Source of the DNA: a bacterium
GTDB lineage: Bacteria > Patescibacteriota > Minisyncoccia > Phycocordibacterales > Phycocordibacteraceae
Reading direction: 5' to 3'
DNA: 42,462 nucleotides
Assembly: GCA_023267755.1 (NCBI GenBank)
Contig: JAHFMR010000002.1
Span: 1-42,462 of the forward strand
In this document: piece by piece, positions 18,133 through 25,640 of the stretch
Position numbering within the stretch: position 1 is the first letter of the stretch
Layout: the number at the start of each line of letters is the position of its first letter
The notes under the pieces: model-generated
What the model saw: only the letters and a program-made list of their open reading frames with translations
The model's database searches: none
What the model was told of the DNA's origin: nothing
Program-made: the position numbers and the translations under genes

Positions 18133-19596
18133 TCAGCACACGTGATGCTTCTCCATAATATGCTTTATTTCCTCATCTTCAGCCGCTTCTCTCCTCTTCT
18201 TCCCTGCTTCTCCGAGCTTCTGTAACTCTTCGTCCGTCAGCTTTAGCAGTTCTTCTGTCCGAATATCGAGGTATTCAGTAGTGTTTTTATCAGAATCATC
18301 AAGTATCTCCTCGAGGAGTGCGTTTAGCGCCCAGCCGATACGGGGACCTGGTTTCACCTGAAACTTATCCATAATCTGGCTCCCATTGATCTTAAGCATA
18401 GTGACCGAGATTGGGTCGCGGAGTGCTTGGTCTACCATCGCCTTATACTTACGGAAGCGGAATGGCTGTTCCTTAGGCCGGCCGGTGCCGACGCGGTCGC
18501 AGATACGGAGATTAAGGAGATTCTCGATATTTTCCTCTCCTACGTTCGTAATCATCCGGCGGACTGCTGAGAGGGTAATCTGGTCAGGATCAGAGAAGAA
18601 CATATGCCAACGGACCAATTTAGCCACTTTCTCTATAGTCTCTCGAGGGAAGCGGAGGTCCTCGAGCGCCTTTTTTGTTACACGTGAACCAACGACATCG
18701 TGCCCGTGGAAGGTCCATTCCTTCTTTTCGTCCGACCAGCGTCGCGTCTCTGGCTTGGCGATATCGTGGAAGAGACCCGCGAGGCGGATATCAAAGTCCC
18801 AACCCTTATCAGCCCCGTGCTGCATCGTGCGTAGATTGTGTTCAAAGACGTCATAGCTGTGGGCCTGATTCTGTTCGACACCGATACCGCGAATAAGATC
18901 TGGGACGATGAACTTCAAGATGTCGAGCTGCTTAGCGAGGACAAGTGCATCCATCGGCTTCTTAGAGTTGAGTATCCTCACCAGCTCGTCCTTAACCCTT
19001 TCACGTGAAACGTGGCTTAAATGCTCACTATTTTTGCTTATTGCGACGGCCGTCTCACCATCGATGCCGAAGTTAAGCTCGGCGACAAACCGAACCGCGC
19101 GCAACATACGCAGTGCGTCTTCATTAAAACGATCAGCGGCAACACCCACTGCGCGCACCAGCTTGTCCTTAATGTCCTTTTGACCGTCATAGGGGTCTAC
19201 TATCTGTCCTTTACTCTCGTCATAGGCGATTGCGTTAATCGTGAAGTCTCTCCGGGCAAGGTCTCCAGAGAGGGAAGTGCCGAACTCAACTTTGTCGGGG
19301 CGACGCTTATCAGAGTATTCTGACTCGGTGCGATAAGGAGTTACCTCGATAATAGCGAGCCGTGGGTCCTCTGATTCAGTCTTCACACCGACGGTTCCAT
19401 ATTCGTTCTCATAAAAGGAGTCGCTGAAGAGGGTCTGGATCTGCTCTGGGAGCGCATTGGTGGTGATGTCCCAATCCTTAGGTTCTAGGCCGACAATTAG
19501 ATCGCGGACGCAGCCGCCTACTAGATACGCCTCAAATCCCGCCTCGCGGAGCTTGGAAGAGACTGTGATGACCTCTTTGGGGACTAAATGCTTCAT
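18133..19596 (-). CDS. cca: CCA-adding enzyme / tRNA nucleotidyltransferase with HD domain
   Basis: YLVGGCVRDLIVGLEPKDWDITTNALP, RRDFTINAIAYD, ALRMLRAVRF, LFHDIAKPETR. Confidence 0.92.
   Translation of the reverse strand: MKHLVPKEVITVSSKLREAGFEAYLVGGCVRDLIVGLEPKDWDITTNALPEQIQTLFSDSFYENEYGTVGVKTESEDPRLAIIEVTPYRTESEYSDKRRPDKVEFGTSLSGDLARRDFTINAIAYDESKGQIVDPYDGQKDIKDKLVRAVGVAADRFNEDALRMLRAVRFVAELNFGIDGETAVAISKNSEHLSHVSRERVKDELVRILNSKKPMDALVLAKQLDILKFIVPDLIRGIGVEQNQAHSYDVFEHNLRTMQHGADKGWDFDIRLAGLFHDIAKPETRRWSDEKKEWTFHGHDVVGSRVTKKALEDLRFPRETIEKVAKLVRWHMFFSDPDQITLSAVRRMITNVGEENIENLLNLRICDRVGTGRPKEQPFRFRKYKAMVDQALRDPISVTMLKINGSQIMDKFQVKPGPRIGWALNALLEEILDDSDKNTTEYLDIRTEELLKLTDEELQKLGEAGKKRREAAEDEEIKHIMEKHHVC
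18676..18691. promoter_or_regulatory. Degenerate parS-like site
   Basis: TGTTACACGTGAACCA; 13 of 14 fixed consensus positions match. Confidence 0.4.
18997..19012. promoter_or_regulatory. Weak parS-like site
   Basis: CCTTTCACGTGAAACG; core TTTCACGTGAAAC intact, outer positions diverged. Confidence 0.25.
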
Positions 19597-19651
19597 AGCG
19601 AGATACTAGCATGTCTGCTAGGCTTATTCTTATCTTGCCTGTGGCAAGTGA

Positions 19652-19726
19652 GCCCCGATGGTGAAACGGATATCACAACAGTCTTCGGAACTGTCGGTCC
19701 AGGTTCGATTCCTGGTCGGGGCACCA
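19652..19726 (+). tRNA. tRNA-Arg(TCG), CCA encoded
   Basis: Acceptor GCCCCGA/TCGGGGC, D-stem GTGA/TCAC, anticodon arm ACAGT-CTTCGGA-ACTGT, T-arm CCAGG-TTCGATT-CCTGG, then ACCA. Confidence 0.93.
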
Positions 19727-19739
19727 ATGAGTGAAAAAG

Positions 19740-19810
19740 TGCGGGTAGGGAGAATCGAACTCCCATCATCTGATTGGCAACCAGATGTTCTACCATTGAA
19801 CCATACCCGC
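19740..19810 (-). tRNA. tRNA-Gly(GCC), CCA not encoded
   Basis: Minus strand GCGGGTATGGTTCAATGGTAGAACATCTGGTTGCCAATCAGATGATGGGAGTTCGATTCTCCCTACCCGCA. Confidence 0.93.
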
Positions 19811-19885
19811 GCTGTACGTCATGATACCACGACACCTGTTTTCTTTTCCAGTATGAAAGTTAATTTGACGCTTTGTTGAAGCGTG

Positions 19886-19921
19886 CATACAAAAACGGCC
19901 CGTCTGGGCCGTTTTTGTATG
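19886..19921. terminator. Bidirectional intrinsic terminator, 16-bp perfect stem
   Basis: CATACAAAAACGGCCC-GTCT-GGGCCGTTTTTGTATG. Confidence 0.8.
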
Positions 19922-20035
19922 TCTTTTGGTTCTGTGCTGTAAGTGGATAACCTAGGGGATAGTGGGGATAAAAGACAGCAGACATTTTGGCTAGTCCGTG
20001 AAATAGTAAGTATATGAGCCATATTTTAAAAAGCC

Positions 20036-20431
20036 GTGGACGTATCCACTAAGAGTCGCAAAGAGGTTGGCTCTCTGGGGGAGCGGGTAGCGGCTCTGTA
20101 CCTCACCCGCCACGGATTCTCTATCCGCGACCGCAATGTCGCCCGCAAGACTGGCGAGCTCGATCTTGTCGCCGAGCGAGAAGATACCCTGCATTTTGTT
20201 GAAGTGAAGACGATTATTGTTGACGACTTTTCTAACGAAGAAACCGTGGGCGACGAGTACGATCCCTCGGCTAATCTGCATGAAGCGAAGATCAGGAAGG
20301 TCGCGCGCACGGGCGAGTGGTATGTCCTAGAGAAGAAGTGGGAAGGGGAGTGGCAGGTGGACGGCTGTCTCGTGTGGCTGCGCCGGCGCGATGGCGCAGC
20401 TCGCGTCCGCTACCTGCCACAAATCGTCTGA
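20036..20431 (+). CDS. YraN/UPF0102 family endonuclease-like protein
   Basis: GSLGERVAALYLTRHGFSIRDRNVARKTGELDLVAEREDTLHFVEVKT; GTG start. Confidence 0.88.
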   Translation: MDVSTKSRKEVGSLGERVAALYLTRHGFSIRDRNVARKTGELDLVAEREDTLHFVEVKTIIVDDFSNEETVGDEYDPSANLHEAKIRKVARTGEWYVLEKKWEGEWQVDGCLVWLRRRDGAARVRYLPQIV

Positions 20432-20435
20432 ATCA

Positions 20436-20506
20436 TCGGGCCGCCGGGAATTGAACCCGGTCTACATCCTCCCAAAGGACGCGTACTACCGGCATACTCC
20501 GGCCCG
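20436..20506 (-). tRNA. tRNA-Pro(TGG), CCA not encoded
   Basis: Minus strand CGGGCCGGAGTATGCCGGTAGTACGCGTCCTTTGGGAGGATGTAGACCGGGTTCAATTCCCGGCGGCCCGA. Confidence 0.9.
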
Positions 20507-20535
20507 TTACGCACATCCTAACAGCTTTCTCTCTA

Positions 20536-21720
20536 TTAGGGCAGGTTGGCGGTGATGATTGCCTCAAGCGTGGGGATCTTGGAGGAGAACTCGGAGACGG
20601 TCGCTGAAGACGGCTCTGCGAGGAGCGCGTCGAGCGGCCTGCCCATTTCGCTCTCGTATTCTCCGCGGATATAGGCGGCAGTGATGGCGCTCAGTCGGCG
20701 GGTGTCGGTCGCACCCTCGGTGGTGCTCGTGGTAATCGTGCCGACAAGCGCGCCCGAGGCGTCAGCGGCACCGCCACCTGAGGATCCTTCTTGTGCTGCA
20801 GCCGAGCCCCCAAGCGAGAGCACGTCAATGGTGTTGGTGTGGAAGGTGAAAACGTCCTTCACCGTACCAAAGACGACAGTGGGAAAGAGTCCGGACTGTA
20901 TCTGACCCGCCTCGAGGAACTGGGCGCCGTAGGTCGCGATAACGATTGGTGTCTCGACGTTTGACGCTACTGTCGCGAGCGCTATCGAGGAGAACATCGT
21001 GGGCAATGTGCCACCTGCTACGCTCTTGGTTATTGCGAGAAGGGCGAAGTCGTATTCGCCAGTGCCCGTTGGTGCGATCTGGGTAATCGATGCTGCATTC
21101 GTTCGGAGCCATGAGGGTGATATATACACGAGCGTGGCGCCATATTTGGTCACCGCAGGGCTCCCAGAGCGGATAGAGCAAGTGACCCCTCGATCGGCGA
21201 GGAGGAAGTACTGTGCGATGTGTGCATTGGTGAGGACAATCCCTTTTGAATCGATAAAAACGCCACTCCCGCTGATAGAGTGGATACCGCTCGCAGGGGG
21301 CGCGTAGCAGATAATATTTACCAATGCATCGCGCAGCAGTGTGGCTGATGCGTCGAGGCCGATATTGCCCGAGGGAGCAAGCGCCGGGGGCGCTGATGAC
21401 TTGATAATAATCGTCGCTGGCGATGTTGAGGCAACTGGAACTGTCGCGACCTTCTTTGTGGGCAAGACCACCTTCTTCGGAGCGACGGTCGCTACCGGAC
21501 GCGTCCCAGTCGCAACAGAGGCGGAAGCATCTGGCTTCAACCCGAGGTCTGGTACAACCACTGACGGCAGCGTAAACGTCGGCACGACAGCGGGCGTCGA
21601 GGAGGCAGTGTGCGTTTGTGGCACGACGCGCTCCACTCGCCCCGTGGCAAAGTAGGAGATGAATAAGAAGCTGGCCACGAGGGCGACGACACCCCCCAGA
21701 TAAGGCGCGAAGCGCTGCAT
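20536..21720 (-). CDS. Membrane-anchored trypsin-like serine protease
   Basis: N-terminal TM; GSGVFIDSKGIVLTNAHIAQ (His), GEYDFALLAI (Asp), EGSSGGGAADASGALVG (Ser). Start ATG at 21720. Confidence 0.82.
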   Translation of the reverse strand: MQRFAPYLGGVVALVASFLFISYFATGRVERVVPQTHTASSTPAVVPTFTLPSVVVPDLGLKPDASASVATGTRPVATVAPKKVVLPTKKVATVPVASTSPATIIIKSSAPPALAPSGNIGLDASATLLRDALVNIICYAPPASGIHSISGSGVFIDSKGIVLTNAHIAQYFLLADRGVTCSIRSGSPAVTKYGATLVYISPSWLRTNAASITQIAPTGTGEYDFALLAITKSVAGGTLPTMFSSIALATVASNVETPIVIATYGAQFLEAGQIQSGLFPTVVFGTVKDVFTFHTNTIDVLSLGGSAAAQEGSSGGGAADASGALVGTITTSTTEGATDTRRLSAITAAYIRGEYESEMGRPLDALLAEPSSATVSEFSSKIPTLEAIITANLP

Positions 21721-21837
21721 ATTCAAAGGCTAGCGCAAAAATGTCCTGAAAGACAGGGTGTTTGCAGATTTTTAAACTAGCACCTGGTGTGCATATCGAA
21801 CTACCACATATGGTATACACAGATATATAATCTAATG

Positions 21838-22524
21838 ATGCACACTCAATCCATCAGAGAAAGAGCTTTGGCTTTAAGAAAAAGTGGATTTTCTTACACC
21901 TATATTTCATCTAAAACTGGGCTGTCAAAAAGCACGTTAAGTGGATGGCTTACAGAAATCCCTTACAATCCAAACAAGGAAACAATAGCTTCATTTGGAA
22001 AGGCTCGGGCTGCAGCTAGTGCTCGTCGGGCTGAACTGCGTCAGCAATCAATTCAGGAAATACGAAAAATAGCAGTTAAAGAAATCGGCAAAATAAGCCG
22101 AAGGGATCTTTTTATATTCGGTCTTGGTCTCTATTTGGGAGAAGGATGCAAGACAAACAGTCAGATTCGTATGATAAATTCAGATTCGCACATTATCAAA
22201 GCGACTATTGCTTGGTTCAAAATGCTCGGAGTGAAGAAAGAACAATTTCGAATGCGTTTACATCTTTATCCAGACAGTGATGTAAATCAATGTTTGCAAT
22301 TTTGGTCTCGTACCACTAGCATTCCAGTATCCCAATTCCAGAAACATCAGGTTGATAAGCGTACGGACAAGAAAGCCAAGATGCGACACAAGCTTCCTTT
22401 CGGCACAGCGCAACTGACTGTTCAAAGTGGAGGGAGAAAAGAATACGGAGTTCTCTTTTTTCGGAAAATAAAACTCTGGAACGAAGTGCTCTTATCAGGA
22501 ATCAAAAATGCGGACGTGGTCTAA
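21838..22524 (+). CDS. HTH plus LAGLIDADG-like endonuclease-family protein
   Basis: HTH IRERALALRKSGFSYTYISSKTGLSKSTLSGWL; 'LFIFGLGLYLGEGCKTNSQIRMINSDSHIIKATIAWFKMLGVKKEQFRMRLHLYP' resembles LAGLIDADG-type (GLYLGEG) domains. The last 5 codons lie in the adjacent tRNA. Confidence 0.6.
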   Translation: MHTQSIRERALALRKSGFSYTYISSKTGLSKSTLSGWLTEIPYNPNKETIASFGKARAAASARRAELRQQSIQEIRKIAVKEIGKISRRDLFIFGLGLYLGEGCKTNSQIRMINSDSHIIKATIAWFKMLGVKKEQFRMRLHLYPDSDVNQCLQFWSRTTSIPVSQFQKHQVDKRTDKKAKMRHKLPFGTAQLTVQSGGRKEYGVLFFRKIKLWNEVLLSGIKNADVV

Positions 22525-22580
22525 TGGTATGACGGCTGCCTTCCAAGCAGTCAGCGCGGGTCCGATTCCCGCCGTCCGCA
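22510..22580 (+). tRNA. tRNA-Gly(TCC), CCA not encoded
   Basis: GCGGACGTGGTCTAATGGTATGACGGCTGCCTTCCAAGCAGTCAGCGCGGGTCCGATTCCCGCCGTCCGCA. Confidence 0.92.
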
Positions 22581-22691
22581 CAATTTGAGTTTTGATGCAA
22601 ATTAAGGTAGATTCATTGATGTTCCACTAAAAGCATTGAGTGCTGATTGGGGATTCAAAAATCGGATATAATAAATAGGGATTCCTACTGA

Positions 22692-22776
22692 GGTGAGCTG
22701 TGGACCGAGGGGGAATTGCACCCCGGACCCAGTTTTGGAGACGAGACCTTCGCTTGAACTCGGCCCACGGCTCACC
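22692..22776. other. Long imperfect 18-bp stem with tRNA-like interior (possible degenerate tRNA-Trp or structured RNA)
   Basis: GGTGAGC-T-GTGGACCGAG ... CTCGGCCCAC-G-GCTCACC; minus strand contains CTCCAAA and T-arm-like CGGGG-TGCAATT-CCCCC. Confidence 0.4.
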
Positions 22777-22799
22777 CCGTTAGGGGTGGAACATAAGTC

Positions 22800-23000
22800 T
22801 TACGACTTTTGCTTGGGATGAACGCTCTTACTCTTGTAGGGTTGGGAGCGTTTTCCCTTTTTGGAACTCTTCTTTGCGACACCACGGATTGGGAAGCATT
22901 TGTATCCGTAATCGGATGCATAAATCGTGCGACCATTCCTGGTGATACTCGCAACGCAAATATCACTCATAAAGAACAGAACTAAGCTAATAATGCGCAT
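22800..23000 (-). CDS. Small basic secreted hypothetical protein
   Basis: MRIISLVLFFMSDICVASITRNGRTIYASDYGYKCFPIRGVAKKSSKKGKRS...; signal-like N-terminus. Confidence 0.4.
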   Translation of the reverse strand: MRIISLVLFFMSDICVASITRNGRTIYASDYGYKCFPIRGVAKKSSKKGKRSQPYKSKSVHPKQKS

Positions 23001-23038
23001 CACGGTTGATTAACCGCCGGGGAATGACGCCTGATAAA

Positions 23039-23082
23039 AGCCCCCGAGACAATTGCCGATATCGGCCTCTGTCTCGGAGGCT
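23039..23082 (-). terminator. Intrinsic terminator of the DUF5343-like gene
   Basis: Minus strand AGCCTCCGAGACA...GCCGATATCGGC...TGTCTCGGGGGCTTTTATC. Confidence 0.65.
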
Positions 23083-23087
23083 CTTGC

Positions 23088-23822
23088 TTAGGCCTTTCCC
23101 TCCGTTAACGAGTCATTCTCCTTGGGGATTCCGTACTTCTCGGCAAAAGCCTTAACGGAGCGGACGAGTATGCGCATATCCGCATTCAGGTCATCATTAT
23201 TCCAAGCCCGGTCTTGTATATCCTTCGAAATACGGAAAACGACTTCCGAGGTTCCCGTATCTATATGTATCAGATCATCCCTCTCGGAAGAACGGCCGCG
23301 CGAGGACTGTGATTCAGAGCCGGACTTTGTGTTAGTAGTTTGACCTGACTTATTGCTTCCTTCAGTGCGCTTGCGGCCAACAATGGAACCCTCCTCTTTG
23401 AGACCGGCGTACTCGCAAAGTTTTAGGAAAGCAAGGGTGGCTGGCTTCGAGACTCGTGCACTTAGCCCATATATACGAGCGAGATCATTTGTGAGTTCAT
23501 TGATAGGAAGATCCTGGGGAGCTTCAACTGTCCCGAAGAGCTTCGCATAAGCAGGGCGAATGATTTCTTCGATGCCCTTCTTTCTACTCTCGCCCAGTAC
23601 CTGAAACTTTCGGAATGTCTCTTGGATGACTTTACCATTCTCATCAGCTACACCGAGAAACTTAAGCATGTTAACTGCGAGAGAGGCATCTGATTGATTA
23701 AACTTATGTGCAACAAAGAACCCACTGCTCACATCAGTCAGTGATCGTTTCGATATGAGTTCGATTACCTGATCAAGTCTCGTGATTGGAAGGTATACTG
23801 GCAATGTTTCTTTTGAGGCCAT
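23088..23822 (-). CDS. DUF5343-like protein
   Basis: LPVYLPITRLDQVIELISKRSLTDVSSGFFVAHKFNQSDASLAVNMLKFLGVADENGKV...IRPAYAKLF; start MASKETLP (near 23822). Confidence 0.6.
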   Translation of the reverse strand: MASKETLPVYLPITRLDQVIELISKRSLTDVSSGFFVAHKFNQSDASLAVNMLKFLGVADENGKVIQETFRKFQVLGESRKKGIEEIIRPAYAKLFGTVEAPQDLPINELTNDLARIYGLSARVSKPATLAFLKLCEYAGLKEEGSIVGRKRTEGSNKSGQTTNTKSGSESQSSRGRSSERDDLIHIDTGTSEVVFRISKDIQDRAWNNDDLNADMRILVRSVKAFAEKYGIPKENDSLTEGKA

Positions 23823-24066
23823 GGTTTTGATATTAATGGGTAACAATGAGACACTAGCAGACGCACGGATTTTCGTCAAGACCCTAATCAAACATTTGGA
23901 TGATTGCTCTGAATATGGTCTGTGCTCAGTGTATTGATGTGCCACATGATTGTTCATGTGTGTACTCAATTTTGTGCTACTTTTCTATTGTATAACTATC
24001 TCTCAAACATAGTTAGCACTAATCCATTAGGGCGCACAAAATTTCAGAGAGGAGTACCATAGTGAT

Positions 24067-25203
24067 ATGGAACCTCTCGCCGTACGAATCAGGCCACAGA
24101 CGATTGACGAAGTCGTGGGACAGGAGCACCTGGTGGGGGAGGGGAAGCCGCTGCGGGTGGCGATAGAGAAGAAGCATAAGTTCTCCTTCATCCTCTGGGG
24201 CCCGCCGGGGACCGGCAAGACGACCATCGCGCGCATCTATGCGCGAGCGCTCGATGCCGAGCTCTATGAGCTCTCGGCGGTCTCAGCAGGGAAGGAGGAT
24301 ATACGGAAGATAGTGAGCAGTAAGCAGGAGCAGGTGACAGGGAAGGAGAAAATACTCTTCCTCGATGAGATACATCGTTTTAATAAAGCCCAGCAGGATT
24401 TCTTATTACCCTATGTGGAGAGCGGGGAGCTGACCCTCATCGGCGCGACGACCGAGAACCCCTCGTTTGAAGTCATCCCGGCGCTCCTCTCGCGCTCTCG
24501 CGTCTTCGTCCTCGAGCCGCTCTCTGAAGAAGCGTTAAAGGCGATCGTGAAGAAGACGAGGGTGAAAATAGGGAAGGGCGCCTTTGACTGGCTCATGGGC
24601 TATGCGAGCGGAGATGCGCGTAAAGTGCTCGGGATGATCGAGGGCGCACAGAGTCTCTATGGGGAAGTGACTGTCGAGACGCTCAACTCGGCGCTCGAGT
24701 CGCCGCATCTGCGTTATGACAAGAAGGGCGAGGAACACTACGACACTATCAGCGCCTTTATTAAAAGTATGCGCGCCTCACAGGCCGACGCCGCGCTCTA
24801 CTACCTGGCGCGGATGGTCGAAGCAGGTGAGGATCCGCTCTTTATCGCGCGGCGGATGGTGATATTCGCCTCTGAAGATATCGGCCTCGCCCAGCCCACT
24901 GCGCTCGTGGTGGCCAACGCGGTCTTCCGCGCCTGCGAGACTATTGGTTACCCCGAGTGCGCGATTAACCTCGCGCATGGTGTCGCCTATCTCGCGAGCG
25001 CCAAGAAAGATCGCTCTGCCTATGACGCGCTCCGCGCAGCTCAGGCGGATGTGCGCACCTACAGCAACCTCCCGGTCCCCAAGAAGATCCGCAATGCGCC
25101 AACCAAGCTGATGAAAGAGCTCGATTATGGTAAAGGGTATGAAAAATATGATGATGAATCGTATCTCCCCGACAAACTCAAGAAAAAGAAGTATCTGAAA
25201 TAA
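24067..25203 (+). CDS. rarA: Replication-associated recombination protein A (RarA/MgsA AAA ATPase)
   Basis: [82 protein letters not shown]. Confidence 0.94.
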   Translation: MEPLAVRIRPQTIDEVVGQEHLVGEGKPLRVAIEKKHKFSFILWGPPGTGKTTIARIYARALDAELYELSAVSAGKEDIRKIVSSKQEQVTGKEKILFLDEIHRFNKAQQDFLLPYVESGELTLIGATTENPSFEVIPALLSRSRVFVLEPLSEEALKAIVKKTRVKIGKGAFDWLMGYASGDARKVLGMIEGAQSLYGEVTVETLNSALESPHLRYDKKGEEHYDTISAFIKSMRASQADAALYYLARMVEAGEDPLFIARRMVIFASEDIGLAQPTALVVANAVFRACETIGYPECAINLAHGVAYLASAKKDRSAYDALRAAQADVRTYSNLPVPKKIRNAPTKLMKELDYGKGYEKYDDESYLPDKLKKKKYLK

Positions 25204-25240
25204 ACAATCGCGGCGTCTCTCGGCGCCGCGATTGTTTTAA
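25202..25240. terminator. Bidirectional terminator, 14-bp stem
   Basis: AAACAATCGCGGCG-TCTCTCGG-CGCCGCGATTGTTTT. Confidence 0.8.
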
Positions 25241-25252
25241 CAAGGGAATCCC

Positions 25253-25525
25253 TTATTTTACTGCGTCCTTGAGTGCCTTGGCTGCACGGAACTTCGCGGT
25301 GCGAGTGGCATTGATGTGAATCGTCTCGCCCGTGCGCGGATTGCGGCCCTGACGTGCCGGGCGTGCCTTGGTCGCGAAGATGCCGAGGCCGGCAATCGAG
25401 ACTTCATCACCGCCCTTGAGGCCGGAGACGATAGAGTCGATCATCGTCTCGACAGCGCGCTCAGCATCGGCCTTGGTCGAGCCGAGGACGCCGTGCACCT
25501 TGTCGACAATATCTGCTTTGTTCAT
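25253..25525 (-). CDS. hup: HU-family DNA-binding protein
   Basis: MNKADIVDKVHG...GLKGGDEVSIAGLGIFATKARPARQGRNPRTGETIHINATRTAKFRAAKALKDAV. Confidence 0.95.
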   Translation of the reverse strand: MNKADIVDKVHGVLGSTKADAERAVETMIDSIVSGLKGGDEVSIAGLGIFATKARPARQGRNPRTGETIHINATRTAKFRAAKALKDAVK

Positions 25526-25640
25526 GAGAATCTGCTAGTTGCTAATCCCCACGGCCGGGAGGGGGTGGGTATGAAGAAAGTATAGGAAATGCGCCATTTT
25601 GTGCAATGGGGCTTTACAACAGTGCGTGGATAGCGTGAAA

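Noticed and set aside
20825-21820. 331-aa minus-strand ORF in another frame of the protease
   Set aside because: Frame-shifted shadow; the protease frame has signal/TM and the catalytic triad.
22692-23040. tmRNA
   Set aside because: T-arm-like sequence prompted this, but there is no matching 5' domain, tag ORF or CCA end.
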